64,000 nt of DNA from Pseudomonadota bacterium (GCA_021851325.1 JAJZDZ010000002.1:146326-210325), one strand, 5' to 3'. Numbered from the stretch's first letter, positions 10,201-18,743 are shown. Notes: generated from the sequence alone by a model not told the origin. A program made the numbers and translations.

Positions 10201-10662
10201 ACCTATGGTGGCACGGTGATCACGCCGCAGTTCAGTCTTGATGCCCTGACCATGCGCGAGGAAGGCTACACCGAAACCGGCGGTGGCTCCGGTACCACGG
10301 GGGCTGATGGCTTCGACCTCATTGTCGCGCCTTATTATGCCTCGTCGGCGCGCGCCTATCTTGGCAGTTCCATCCGCCAGGATATCGACCTCGGCGGCTT
10401 CTACCTGCAGCCGGAACTGCACGCCGGTTACCGTTACGACTTCCTGGCAAGCCCGGTAAAGCTTCACGCCGCCTTCGCGAGCCTGCCGACCAGCAAGTTC
10501 GCACTCACCGGTCCCAATCCCACGCGCGGCAATATTGTCGCCGGCGGCACACTCTCGGTGGCAACGGGAACCTGGTCGTTAGGCGTCAATTACGACTATC
10601 TGCGCAGCACCAGTGGCGGTGTCGACCAGATGGGAACGCTGACGCTGCTGGGACGCTTCTGA
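7234..10662 (+). CDS. Autotransporter outer-membrane beta-barrel protein
   Basis: A 1142-residue type V secreted protein. An N-terminal signal peptide (MYKHALMLTAATVALSLG..., cleavage near TAYA/D) is followed by a long Ser/Thr/Gly/Asn-rich passenger with repeating beta-helix-like segments (for example NNGSITATASS, GNILGEVLLGSHNDTINVSG), then an autotransporter barrel from about residue 860 (GGTTLWGQEFFQ) to the terminal Phe (TLTLLGRF). The start is TTG at 7234: GAAGAGG at 7221-7227 gives 6-base spacing and the resulting N-terminus has the positive residues a signal peptide needs; ATG at 7252 would be too far from this site. The passenger's target is not recognisable; adhesion is a guess. Confidence 0.88.
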   Translation: MYKHALMLTAATVALSLGTTAYADTTISTTVNKAQTTSTAGNILVGDTTSSPVKNGTVSVSIANPAIEINSANYVQITTASSAVSNNGISGAIGVQMDAATTPNGPGVGTDALYSIGQINLTGTGTSKYGILVTPVSGSTNPQFNGNIDLGAGSTTTVTGDSSVGVEVATGSQLNGDIKILGTLIGNPSSTVASTGGNVTGIRLNGILNGNVLINSGGSVQAYGQGAQGLVVANTVTGNITNNGALDALGIQNALINSVNPEASSALIVAGSVQGGIYNAGPLSSGSSTVRAAITTYGNAPAVLISSSGAGAVSPTPMTIGTYTTITSSAVPQVNGSYSFVNRGAISSHPYNADLNGTIGVNLQGDAIGTVTFSGGLYNPGTISASATTDAKATSVVTASGIIVGNYVNLPSIVVDNAESGGGSVTSSVSGAYAASTAAIAINQYGNMPLLVNNGGSITATASSTSTTITNPGNTSSTTLPGLSAYAVEDLSGTLTTIDNYGGLISASATQLADNSQVAVALGLSAAKGNVTINNTGNILGEVLLGSHNDTINVSGTSSTPASIIGNISLGGGLDTLNIGDFGTVKGSVTEFGGGSATVTVGSGAGTGTLILTNTTQGLTVNTLHVKSGGTLGMSISQAFNSTAAGYVGPVIQAVTVTSNNVTTPGAITLDPNSKFTLNYQSFISTPNPGQPAQFVLLDAPAGQLSLGNFASIQTTIVGNSTNKIAGQIPYLFTGNVCTFNVSAVSDCAGPSPTLDSQLVLNLQPKSAAQLGLTGNTAKIFPYANAALATDSTLGGNFVSDITNAAQAQAAYNAFLPDLSGSSRAVLVSITDQASGPVAQRQRDLRMYADKQGGTTLWGQEFFQRMDTGRNIEGYKGSGFGFAIGADKGTPESGRYGAAITFFSGDQTNKAPDFAKTTNQWYLLTGYTDWRNKGIFLDTQGSFGYGALKGRRYMQLTNPTTGSIIYTRAAANKHAALALAGGFSTGAILTYGGTVITPQFSLDALTMREEGYTETGGGSGTTGADGFDLIVAPYYASSARAYLGSSIRQDIDLGGFYLQPELHAGYRYDFLASPVKLHAAFASLPTSKFALTGPNPTRGNIVAGGTLSVATGTWSLGVNYDYLRSTSGGVDQMGTLTLLGRF

Positions 10663-10689
10663 TCCCCTCAAGCATACCCTTTCGGGGCG

Positions 10690-10711
10690 AGGGAACGCTT
10701 TGGCGCTCCCT
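10690..10711 (+). terminator. Hairpin downstream of autotransporter gene
   Basis: An inverted repeat AGGGAaCGC/GCGcTCCCT with a 4-base loop lies 28 bp after the autotransporter stop codon. It has one mismatch in the stem and no T-tract, so a terminator role is only suggested by position. Confidence 0.3.
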
Positions 10712-10835
10712 CAAAAGGGTGCTCGGCACGCCTCATTGCGCAATCGTGTAGGAATAGTGGTCGTGGCGGGTAAGGCCAGCCTGTGTGCTCGGACCTGTCG
10801 CAGCAAGCAACACCCGCTCCTTTCAGAAGCGCCAT

Positions 10836-11063
10836 TCACGTGTCTTCCGAAGTAAGCGGTCCGGGGACATATTCGAGCAGGTCAGCGGGCTGGCACTGCA
10901 GATAATCGCAGATCCGTTCGAGCGTACTGAAGCGAACACCGCGCACCTTGCCGGATTTCAGCAGGGACAGGTTCTGCTCGGTGATGCCGACATGCAGGGC
11001 CAATTCCCTGGAAGTAACCTTGCGGCGTGCCAGCATCACGTCCAGATGTACGAGGATGGGCAT
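10836..11063 (-). CDS. Small XRE-family HTH transcriptional regulator
   Basis: A 75-residue protein that is essentially one Cro/C1-type helix-turn-helix: MLARRKVTSRELALHVGIT, then NLSLLKSGKVRGVRFSTLERICDYLQCQPADLLEY. This is the YozG-like subgroup that typically sits next to a DUF2975 membrane protein. That is the case here: the DUF2975 stop codon ends only 2 bases upstream of this ATG, so the two are surely translated from one message. DNA target unknown; autoregulation of the pair is a reasonable inference. ATG at 11063 gives the compact domain; a longer in-frame extension would overlap the upstream gene. Confidence 0.88.
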   Translation of the reverse strand: MPILVHLDVMLARRKVTSRELALHVGITEQNLSLLKSGKVRGVRFSTLERICDYLQCQPADLLEYVPGPLTSEDT

Positions 11064-11065
11064 GG

Positions 11066-11614
11066 CTAGACGATCTGCGCGCTGTCTTCGGCGGCACGAC
11101 GGGCTTCGGTGAGGATCCACGCAATCAGGTAGAAGATCCCGCCCACCAGGAAAAACCAGACGTCGCTGCCATCGACTTCAGCGCTCATGCTGCTGATACC
11201 GGCTATCCCGCCAAGGTGAGCGCCGAGTTCTATCAGCGGTGGCAGCAGCACATCGAGCGCCGGTACCACCACCAAAGTCAGCGCGAAGGCGCGCAGATGC
11301 AACACCGGAGCAAGACCAAAAAAGTCCCCGCTCTCGAAGCAGCGCAGCAGGCTGCGCAAGCGCCACAGCCCATAGAGCAAAGCAAGGAGCACCACGCTCT
11401 CGGCGAGTTGATCCAGATAGATATGGCCAGCCAGGGCCTTTGGGCCAGTGACGTTGATCTTCAATAAACCGAGATGGTGGGCCCCCAGGGGCGCGCTCCA
11501 GAGTCCGATCAGGGTTGCCCCACCGAGGATCAGCCCGAGCTCGCTCAGCCAGCGCAGGCGGCGCGCAGCGCGCCTCGCATGACCACTCTCATGATTTGTT
11601 GTTTCATGTGTCAT
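11066..11614 (-). CDS. DUF2975 four-helix membrane protein
   Basis: A 182-residue inner-membrane protein of family DUF2975. Four hydrophobic segments are visible at about residues 25-44, 68-86, 101-127 and 152-170. The motif CFESGDFFG between the second and third helices is the F-x-x-G-x-x-F signature of the family. Biochemical function is unknown. Genes of this family are very often followed by a small XRE regulator, as here with 2-bp spacing, suggesting the membrane protein controls or is controlled by its partner. The 5' region is AT-rich compared with its surroundings. No strong ribosome-binding site is seen before the ATG at 11614. Confidence 0.85.
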   Translation of the reverse strand: MTHETTNHESGHARRAARRLRWLSELGLILGGATLIGLWSAPLGAHHLGLLKINVTGPKALAGHIYLDQLAESVVLLALLYGLWRLRSLLRCFESGDFFGLAPVLHLRAFALTLVVVPALDVLLPPLIELGAHLGGIAGISSMSAEVDGSDVWFFLVGGIFYLIAWILTEARRAAEDSAQIV

Positions 11615-11786
11615 GTTTATTGTTTTACATTAATTGTATCTCGTTTTGCAAGAGGGAAATCGCATACACCCCTGCCGGGCTCGCCGCGTCAACGCCCGCC
11701 ACGAAATCTACTCGCAATGGGGTTCGCTGCCCGCAACATCCGGTTTGTATCGTGCGCGTCAGTCCGCCGCGTGCGGCCACAGGCAG

Positions 11787-11816
11787 AAAAAAAGGGCGGG
11801 ACAGGTCCCGCCCTTT
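11787..11816 (-). terminator. Rho-independent terminator of first tandem TonB receptor
   Basis: Read on the minus strand, a perfect 12-bp stem AAAGGGCGGGAC/GTCCCGCCCTTT with a tiny loop is followed by a run of T (the A-tract at 11787-11793 on the plus strand). A second hairpin, GTGGCACG/CGTGCCAC at 11832-11854, lies between the receptor stop codon and this terminator. The same pair of hairpins follows the second receptor. Confidence 0.88.
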
Positions 11817-11867
11817 GAAGGCTATGCGCAGGTGGCACGACAGATGCGTGCCACTTTTCACGCCGGC

Positions 11868-14800
11868 CTAGAAGTTAAGCCCGAAGGTCACGCCGAAGGT
11901 CCGCGGGTCACCGTAGAACGCATTGGTGTAATTGCCCGAGGTAGCCGCGGTCAGATATTCGCCCGTGATATAATTGTTATCTAGGACGTTCTTGGCCCAG
12001 AGGCGCAGATACCAGGTGCCATCCGGAGAGTTCAGCTGGGATTGCAGGTTCATGACGTCATACGATGCAATCTTGTTGACCGCGCCATTGAAGACGCTGC
12101 CATACATGTCAGTCTGCCAGTAATAGTCGACCCGACTGACGAGATGATAATCGTTGGGCAGAGGCAGGGTGTACTGCGCACCGATGCTGATGGTGACGGG
12201 CGGCGTATTCTGCAGTTCATTACCCTTGAGGCTCTGCGGGACGCCGCCATAGGTGCCATTTACGGCTGGCGCGGTGGTCGAGAAGCCCTGGGCTGCCAAT
12301 GCCTGCGCATAGGTTACGCCCGGCGCAATCAGCTTGTTGGGATTCATGCAGCTGCCGTATGCCGCATAAGGAATGCCCGAAGACGCCAGAGCGCCGACGC
12401 CTCCCGGAGGCGCGAAGAACAGGCCGCCGACGTTGGGCAGAGTGCCCGGCTTGGCGCCATTGTAGTAGAGGACGCAGTTCTCGCCGCCGGTTCCACTGAT
12501 CGTCGCATCCTTGACGAGGAGGGCGTTGGCGTAGCCGTTTGTCGGGTTGCGCGGATTGATCGAAGACGAGTTGCCAATGCTGGTATTGGTGCTGGAGAAA
12601 CCAAGGTTGAACTGCCAGCGGTTGGTCGGCGCCCACAATACCGTGCTTTCAACACCCCAGAGCTTGGCGTTGATGTTTTCGTTGACCGAGGTGTTGTTGA
12701 CGATCTTCGAAACCTGCAGCCCGGTGTAGTTGTAGTACCAGATGTCACCATTGGCCTGCAGGTCACCACCCAGTGCGGTGTTCTTGGTACCGACTTCGAA
12801 GGCGTCGATGCTTTCCGGATTGTAGGAGGCCGGAACGCCGAGGCCCGGCTGAACGCCCGGATTGAACCCACCGGCCTTATAGCCACGGGCATAAGAGGCA
12901 TAGAACAGGCTCTGGTCGGTGAAGGAGAGTTTCGGCGTGTAGTCGACCACCGCCCGACCGGTCCACTTGTCATAGGTGACCTGGTTAAACTGCCAGGCAT
13001 CGTTCGGACCTACCGGCTGGTTGACACCGCAGCCCGCCGACGCGGCAGTTCCGGGCACCGAACCGTTGGCGCAGTTGAAGTCAATCTGACCCTGCGAGGC
13101 CAACGCCGCCATCGCCGCGTCCTCATTGGTGGACCCGATCGGGACCAGACCGGAGAGGAGTTCGATGCGGCCCTGCTGGTACTTCTGGTCCTCGGTCCAG
13201 CGCGCGCCGACCGTGAACTTCAACAGATGCGGGATCGCGGTGTAGTAGGCTTCCGCGTAAATGCCCTTGGACCTCAGGCGGTTAAGCTTGCCGTAGTTGT
13301 TGTAGTAACCCGGCCCGTAGATGCAGCCCGTGGTGCCGCAGAGCTGCGGTGCCGCCAGGCCCGCCAGACCACCGAGGATAATCGAAGGGTAATCAAGGGT
13401 ATCGGTATTGACGAAATAATTGCCGTTGAGGTTCTGCTGCAAATAGTAGAAGCCCAGCATGCCATTGAGCGGACCGCTGAAGTGGGTGTTGAAGCGCCAC
13501 TCCCCAGACCACTGCGTCGCCGCCCCGTTCGACTGGTCATAGGCCGCCAGCGAGTTCGAGAAGGTGTAATTGCCGCCGATCACGCCAAGATTGGTCGTGC
13601 CCGATATCGGCAGCTCATTGGGATGCGAGAAATAAGGCGCATAAATCGCGGCATACGCAGGCCCAGCGACATGGGCAAGTGTACCGAGGAAGACCGCCTT
13701 GGCTGTCGCCCAGGCGACCGGGTTGATCGTTACGCCGGGATTGTTGTTGTAGCTTTCCTGCGAGAAGACGCTGTTCTGGTCGTAGCCAAGGACCGCATCG
13801 GAATCGAGCCAGCTGGCCCAGGACTGATGCCAGGACAGGGCCAGGAAATTGTCCTGCGCGCGATAGGTCGGATCGAAGGTGGTGTAGATCTGGCGAGGAT
13901 TGGCCGGGCTCGAGATACCTGAAGTCGGGGTCGTCGCCAGGTTGGTAAGGCCGAGCAGCGGCGCTAGGGCGCCAAGCGTGCCACCGAACGTCGTCGTCAT
14001 CGCCTGGACCGATGAGGCGATGTATCCGAGGGTGGCGTTGCCGTTCACAGCACCGGTAGCGGATAGCGAATTCGGCAGACAGCCGAGGATGCCTGAGGGG
14101 TCGGTCGCGCACAGCTGCTTCTGCGAGCGCATGTGATTGTCGGATTCGCTCGAGAACTGTCCGGTGAAGTCGACCCGGGTTCTGGAGGTCGGCTCCCAGC
14201 GCAACTCGGTACGGATGGAGTACTGGTTACGGTTGTCCGGGTGGCTGTTATTGTAGAGGTTGTGGGTGTAGCCCGAGTGACGGACATAATCGCCGGCAAT
14301 GCGCAGTCCGAGCTGGTCGGTGACCAAGGGAACGTTGACGAAGCCCTTGAACTGCATCAGGTCATAATTGCCGTAGGTGGCCTGCAGGTTGCTCGAGAAG
14401 CCCGTGAGGTCAGGCTTCGCCGCCACCACATTGACCACACCGCCGGTGGCACCGCGGCCATAAAGGGTCGACTGCGGTCCGCGCAGCACCTCGATGCGCT
14501 GCAGGTCGTAGAACGAGCCGTCGGCCAGGTTCGGGGCGGCCAGATAGACGTTGTTGAAGTTGATGGCGACGCCGGATTCGGCGTCATAGCCCACGGCGGT
14601 GATGCCGATGCCGCGGATCTGGAAGTCGGAACCCGTGAAATTGCCCTTGGTGTAGCTGACACTGGGGGTGGCAAACTGCAGATCGTTAAAGCGGGTGATC
14701 TGATGGGCCGAGAGATCGTGGGCGGTGAAGGCCGAGATGGCGATGGGAACGCTTTGAACGTTCTGACTGGTCTTCTGGGCGGTAACCACCACGGTTTCGA

Positions 14801-14894
14801 TCTGGGCGAAGGCCGGTGCGGCCAGCATGGTGGTAAGAAGCAAGGCTGAGACAAACGCGGCGGACTGGGAGGTCCGAGTACCAAATCCCGACAT
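11868..14894 (-). CDS. TonB-dependent receptor, tandem paralogue 1
   Basis: A 1008-residue outer-membrane active transporter. A signal peptide (residues about 1-30, ending APAFAQ) leads to the TonB box ETVVVTAQ, the plug domain with RIEVLRGPQSTLYGRGATGG at about 132-152, and a long 22-strand barrel ending in Phe (TFGLNF). No N-terminal STN signalling domain, so no FecA-type sigma regulation is expected. Extracellular loops carry Cys pairs (CATDPSGILGC at about 262-272, CGTTGC, C..GSVPG..GC, C...C around YYNG and GSCMNP). Residues 1-257 are identical to the next paralogue while the barrel differs in many places. Substrate unknown; the length and lack of siderophore-cluster neighbours suggest a carbohydrate or other organic ligand, which is inference. 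Confidence 0.93.
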   Translation of the reverse strand: MSGFGTRTSQSAAFVSALLLTTMLAAPAFAQIETVVVTAQKTSQNVQSVPIAISAFTAHDLSAHQITRFNDLQFATPSVSYTKGNFTGSDFQIRGIGITAVGYDAESGVAINFNNVYLAAPNLADGSFYDLQRIEVLRGPQSTLYGRGATGGVVNVVAAKPDLTGFSSNLQATYGNYDLMQFKGFVNVPLVTDQLGLRIAGDYVRHSGYTHNLYNNSHPDNRNQYSIRTELRWEPTSRTRVDFTGQFSSESDNHMRSQKQLCATDPSGILGCLPNSLSATGAVNGNATLGYIASSVQAMTTTFGGTLGALAPLLGLTNLATTPTSGISSPANPRQIYTTFDPTYRAQDNFLALSWHQSWASWLDSDAVLGYDQNSVFSQESYNNNPGVTINPVAWATAKAVFLGTLAHVAGPAYAAIYAPYFSHPNELPISGTTNLGVIGGNYTFSNSLAAYDQSNGAATQWSGEWRFNTHFSGPLNGMLGFYYLQQNLNGNYFVNTDTLDYPSIILGGLAGLAAPQLCGTTGCIYGPGYYNNYGKLNRLRSKGIYAEAYYTAIPHLLKFTVGARWTEDQKYQQGRIELLSGLVPIGSTNEDAAMAALASQGQIDFNCANGSVPGTAASAGCGVNQPVGPNDAWQFNQVTYDKWTGRAVVDYTPKLSFTDQSLFYASYARGYKAGGFNPGVQPGLGVPASYNPESIDAFEVGTKNTALGGDLQANGDIWYYNYTGLQVSKIVNNTSVNENINAKLWGVESTVLWAPTNRWQFNLGFSSTNTSIGNSSSINPRNPTNGYANALLVKDATISGTGGENCVLYYNGAKPGTLPNVGGLFFAPPGGVGALASSGIPYAAYGSCMNPNKLIAPGVTYAQALAAQGFSTTAPAVNGTYGGVPQSLKGNELQNTPPVTISIGAQYTLPLPNDYHLVSRVDYYWQTDMYGSVFNGAVNKIASYDVMNLQSQLNSPDGTWYLRLWAKNVLDNNYITGEYLTAATSGNYTNAFYGDPRTFGVTFGLNF

Positions 14895-14901
14895 GGAATG
14901 C
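14124..14901. repeat. 778-bp identical segment shared by receptors 1 and 2 (copy A)
   Basis: Line-by-line comparison shows this segment is identical, base for base, to 17973-18750. It covers codons 1-257 of the receptor (signal peptide, TonB box, plug and start of barrel) and stops 7 bases before the start codon. Sequence on both sides diverges abruptly. Confidence 0.9.
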
Positions 14902-15632
14902 GTCCCCTGTGTTTCGTAATTTTGGTATTTTTATTCCCGTGATACTTGGGGCCCCGCCAAATCTCAGCGGCCGCCCGTAAGCCTATGGAAGTCATGAAAG
15001 ACTGGGCAAAGGAGGGGGGCACCGCAAGAGTGCGCAGCCGAAACCGGTTCGTATCTTCGGTCAGTGTTGCAGGAATGTTGCGCTGGGCGGCACGGCCCTA
15101 AAACGAGAAATTGCAACATAAATAACACATAGTGGCATGTGGTATACTACTTAAAATTGTCGATAAGAGCCGATCGCTTCCGGCACCCCAGGTGCACGAC
15201 AAAAGCCGGTAACGAGCCCCGGTGGCGCGGCCTATGCCCAAAGGCGCACTTTGGGGCACGTTGGTGTAGAGCCACTGCTGGGAAACATGTCACATCCCTG
15301 TTTGCTGTGCTGTTGGCATCGATCAGCTCGTTCAGACCCCGCGCGCATTCGAGGTCTCGCCTGGCACGTTCCGCTGCACCTGCCCGTCCCAAAGTCCCAG
15401 GGTCGGACGCAAGCGGCCGGATTGGTTCAGGCCTGTGGGCGTGCTGCGATCTGTGAAGAGCGAGACGAGCGCCGTTAGCGACGCGCCATGCGTCCGACGG
15501 TAAATCCGTACCGATCAACCCAGTCAAACTGCAATCCGGTTCTACCCTCGTCGCTGCAGCTTCGCTCTCAATACACGGCGCTTCATTGCGCCGTTCGTTT
15601 CGGACCAGACGACACAGTGCGGCCACAGGCAG
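14902..15632. other. Intergenic region upstream of TonB receptor 1
   Basis: About 730 bp between the receptor 1 gene and the terminator of receptor 2. The part near the gene (to about 15090) resembles the upstream region of receptor 2, including the shared block around CTTGGGGCCCCGCC and the paired TGTTGC motifs. An AT-rich stretch at 15100-15170 probably holds the promoter. From about 15180 to 15600 frames are open on both strands, but none resembles a known protein; I see no gene there. Confidence 0.6.
15065..15081. promoter_or_regulatory. Paired TGTTGC motif upstream of receptor 1
   Basis: Two direct copies of TGTTGC start at 15065 and 15076, exactly 11 bp apart (one helical turn), about 171 bp upstream of the receptor 1 start. 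The same pair with the same spacing lies about 173 bp upstream of receptor 2. Conservation of motif, spacing and distance suggests a regulator-binding site. Confidence 0.4.
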
Positions 15633-15661
15633 AAAAAAGGGCGGGACAAGTCCCGCCCTTT
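15633..15661 (-). terminator. Rho-independent terminator of second tandem TonB receptor
   Basis: On the minus strand, a 12-bp stem (15636-15647 with 15650-15661) is followed by T residues. It is nearly identical to the terminator of receptor 1, and the same extra hairpin (GTGGCACG/CGTGCCAC, about 15675-15697) lies between stop codon and terminator. Confidence 0.85.
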
Positions 15662-15710
15662 GAAGCCTTCTCAAGTGGCACGACAGATGCGTGCCACTTT
15701 TCACGCTGGC

Positions 15711-18700
15711 TTAGAAGTTAACCCCGAAGGTCACGCCAAAGGTCCGCGGATCGCCATAGAACCCGTTGGTATAGAGACCGGAGGTCGGGCTCGTGAGGTA
15801 TTCGCCCGTCAGGTAATTATTGTCCATGACGTTCTTGGCCCAGATACGCAGATACCAGGTGCCATCCGGAGAGTTCAGCTGGGACTGCAGGTTCATGACA
15901 TCGAACGCTGCGATCTTGTTGACCGCGCCATTGAAGACACTGCCATACATGTCAGTCTGCCAGTAATAGTCGACCCGACTGACGAGATGATACTCGTTGG
16001 GCAGAGGCAGGGTGTACTGCGCACCGATGCTGATGGTGACGGGCGGCGTATTCTGCAGTTCATTGCCCTTGAGGCTCTGCGGGACGCCGCCATAGGTACC
16101 GTTCACGCCTGGCGCGGTGGTCGAGAACCCTTGTGCGGCAAGAGCCTGCCCATAGGTTTCGCCAGGTGCGATCAGGGTATTGGGATTCATGCAGCTGCCG
16201 TATGCCGCATAAGGAATGCCCGAAGACGCCAGAGCACCGATGCCTCCCGGAGGCGCGAAGAACGTACTGCCAATATTGGGCAAAGTACCCGGCGTGGCGC
16301 CATTGTAGTAGAGGACGCAGTTCTCGCCAGCGGTAGCACTGATCGTCGCATCCTTGACGAGGAGGGCGTTGGCATAGCCGTTGGTCGGATTACGCGGATT
16401 GATCGAGGACGAATTGCCGATGCTGGTATTGGTGCTGGAGAAGGCAAGGTTGAACTGCCAGCGGTTGGTCGGCGCCCACAATACCGTGCTTTCAACACCC
16501 CAGAGCTTGGCGTTGATGTTTTCGTTGACCGAGGTGTTGTTCTCGATCTTCGAAACCTGCAGCCCGGTGTAGTTGTAGTACCAGATGTCGCCGTCGGCTT
16601 CTAAGGTTCCGCCCATCGCCATATTTTTGGTACCGACTTCGAAGGCGTCGATGCTTTCCGGATTGTAGGAGGCCGGAACGCCGAGGCCCGGCTGAATGCC
16701 CGGATTGAACCCACCGGCCTTATAGCCACGGGCATAAGAGGCATAGAACAGGCTCTGGTCGGTGAAGGAGAGTTTCGGCGTGTAATCGACCACCGCCCGA
16801 CCGGTCCACTTGTCATAGGTGACCTGGTTAAACTGCCAGGCATCGTTCGGACCGGCCGGCTGGTTGACACCGCAACTTGCGGCCGCCGGCGTGCCTGGCA
16901 CCGAGCCGTTGGCGCAGTTGAAGTCTCTCTGGCCCTGCGCGGCCAACGCCGCCATCGCCGCGTCCTCGTTGGTGGTCCCGATCGGGATCAGACCGGAAAG
17001 GAGTTCGATACGGCCCTGCTGGTACTTCTGGTCCTCGGTCCAGCGTGCGCCGACCGTGAACTTCAACAGGTGGGGGATCGCGGTGTAGTAGGCTTCCGCG
17101 TAAATGCCCTTGGACCTCAGGCGGTTAAGCTTGCCGTAATTGTTGTAGTAACCCGGCCCGTAGATACAGCCACTGGTTGCACAGAGCGCGGGTGCGCCCA
17201 ATCCGGCCAGGCCACCCAGCATGATCGCCGGGTAATCGAGGGTATCGGCGTTGACAAAATAATTGCCGTCGAGGTTCTGCTGCAAATAGTAGAAACCCAG
17301 CATGCCATTGAGCGGACCGCTGAAGTGGGTGTTGAAGCGCCATTCCCCAGACCACTGCGTCGCCGACCCGTTCGACTGGTCGAAGGCCGCCAGCGAGTTC
17401 GAGAAGGTGTAATTGCCACCGACGATGCCAAGATTGGTCGTGCCCGATACTGGCAGCTCATTGGGCTGCGAGAAATAGGGCGCGAAGAAGCCAGCATAAG
17501 TGGGACCAGCCACAGCATTGAGGGTGCCGAGGAAGACCGCCTTGGCCGTCGCCCAGTTGACCGGGTTAATCGTTGAGCCCGGTATGTTGTTGTAGCTTTC
17601 CTGGGAAAAGACGCTGTTCTGGTCGTAGCCGACGACCGCATCGGAATCGAGCCAGCTGGCCCAGGACTGATGCCAGGAGAGCGAGAGGAAGTTATCCTGA
17701 GCGTGGTAGGTGGGATTGAAGGTGGTGTAGATCTGCCACGGATTTGAGGGCAGCACCACGCCGGGCGGCAGGGTCGGGGTCGTCGACAGGTCCGTGATCC
17801 CCAGCAGTGAGGCTAGAGGCCCGAGGGTCGCGCCAAACGTGCTTTGCATCGCCTGTTTGGATGAGGCGATGAGGCCGAGCGTGGCATTGCCATTGACCGC
17901 CTGATTGGCCGACAGGGAGCCCGGCAGACAGCCGAGGATGCCTGAGGGATCGGTCGTACACAGCTGCTTCGTCGAGCGCATGTGATTGTCGGATTCGCTC
18001 GAGAACTGTCCGGTGAAGTCGACCCGGGTTCTGGAGGTCGGCTCCCAGCGCAACTCGGTACGGATGGAGTACTGGTTACGGTTGTCCGGGTGGCTGTTAT
18101 TGTAGAGGTTGTGGGTGTAGCCCGAGTGACGGACATAATCGCCGGCAATGCGCAGTCCGAGCTGGTCGGTGACCAAGGGAACGTTGACGAAGCCCTTGAA
18201 CTGCATCAGGTCATAATTGCCGTAGGTGGCCTGCAGGTTGCTCGAGAAGCCCGTGAGGTCAGGCTTCGCCGCCACCACATTGACCACACCGCCGGTGGCA
18301 CCGCGGCCATAAAGGGTCGACTGCGGTCCGCGCAGCACCTCGATGCGCTGCAGGTCGTAGAACGAGCCGTCGGCCAGGTTCGGGGCGGCCAGATAGACGT
18401 TGTTGAAGTTGATGGCGACGCCGGATTCGGCGTCATAGCCCACGGCGGTGATGCCGATGCCGCGGATCTGGAAGTCGGAACCCGTGAAATTGCCCTTGGT
18501 GTAGCTGACACTGGGGGTGGCAAACTGCAGATCGTTAAAGCGGGTGATCTGATGGGCCGAGAGATCGTGGGCGGTGAAGGCCGAGATGGCGATGGGAACG
18601 CTTTGAACGTTCTGACTGGTCTTCTGGGCGGTAACCACCACGGTTTCGATCTGGGCGAAGGCCGGTGCGGCCAGCATGGTGGTAAGAAGCAAGGCTGAGA

Positions 18701-18743
18701 CAAACGCGGCGGACTGGGAGGTCCGAGTACCAAATCCCGACAT
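15711..18743 (-). CDS. TonB-dependent receptor, tandem paralogue 2
   Basis: A 1010-residue TonB-dependent receptor with the same architecture as its downstream neighbour: signal peptide, TonB box ETVVVTAQ, plug with LRGPQSTLYGRG, barrel ending TFGVNF. Residues 1-257 and their codons are identical to paralogue 1. From MRSTKQLC onward it differs by scattered substitutions concentrated in what should be extracellular loops (for example residues about 275-340), alternating with highly conserved strands. Loop Cys pairs are kept (CTTDPSGILGC, CATSGC, C..GSVPG..SC). The pattern fits tandem duplication, loop diversification and later gene conversion of the 5' end. It has its own terminator and upstream region, so it need not be co-transcribed with its neighbours. 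Confidence 0.93.
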   Translation of the reverse strand: MSGFGTRTSQSAAFVSALLLTTMLAAPAFAQIETVVVTAQKTSQNVQSVPIAISAFTAHDLSAHQITRFNDLQFATPSVSYTKGNFTGSDFQIRGIGITAVGYDAESGVAINFNNVYLAAPNLADGSFYDLQRIEVLRGPQSTLYGRGATGGVVNVVAAKPDLTGFSSNLQATYGNYDLMQFKGFVNVPLVTDQLGLRIAGDYVRHSGYTHNLYNNSHPDNRNQYSIRTELRWEPTSRTRVDFTGQFSSESDNHMRSTKQLCTTDPSGILGCLPGSLSANQAVNGNATLGLIASSKQAMQSTFGATLGPLASLLGITDLSTTPTLPPGVVLPSNPWQIYTTFNPTYHAQDNFLSLSWHQSWASWLDSDAVVGYDQNSVFSQESYNNIPGSTINPVNWATAKAVFLGTLNAVAGPTYAGFFAPYFSQPNELPVSGTTNLGIVGGNYTFSNSLAAFDQSNGSATQWSGEWRFNTHFSGPLNGMLGFYYLQQNLDGNYFVNADTLDYPAIMLGGLAGLGAPALCATSGCIYGPGYYNNYGKLNRLRSKGIYAEAYYTAIPHLLKFTVGARWTEDQKYQQGRIELLSGLIPIGTTNEDAAMAALAAQGQRDFNCANGSVPGTPAAASCGVNQPAGPNDAWQFNQVTYDKWTGRAVVDYTPKLSFTDQSLFYASYARGYKAGGFNPGIQPGLGVPASYNPESIDAFEVGTKNMAMGGTLEADGDIWYYNYTGLQVSKIENNTSVNENINAKLWGVESTVLWAPTNRWQFNLAFSSTNTSIGNSSSINPRNPTNGYANALLVKDATISATAGENCVLYYNGATPGTLPNIGSTFFAPPGGIGALASSGIPYAAYGSCMNPNTLIAPGETYGQALAAQGFSTTAPGVNGTYGGVPQSLKGNELQNTPPVTISIGAQYTLPLPNEYHLVSRVDYYWQTDMYGSVFNGAVNKIAAFDVMNLQSQLNSPDGTWYLRIWAKNVMDNNYLTGEYLTSPTSGLYTNGFYGDPRTFGVTFGVNF

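Noticed and set aside
12042..13922. Long plus-strand open frame (about 626 codons) opposite TonB receptor 1, and similar ones opposite receptors 2 and 3
   Set aside because: These are antisense shadows caused by GC-rich codon bias of the receptor genes; the translations are low-complexity and unlike any protein family.
15147..15704. Minus-strand 185-codon frame in the gap between receptors 1 and 2, sharing its first residues with a frame near 11625-11861
   Set aside because: The shared start comes only from the duplicated terminator hairpins; the rest is Arg/Ala-rich without a ribosome-binding site or recognisable domain.
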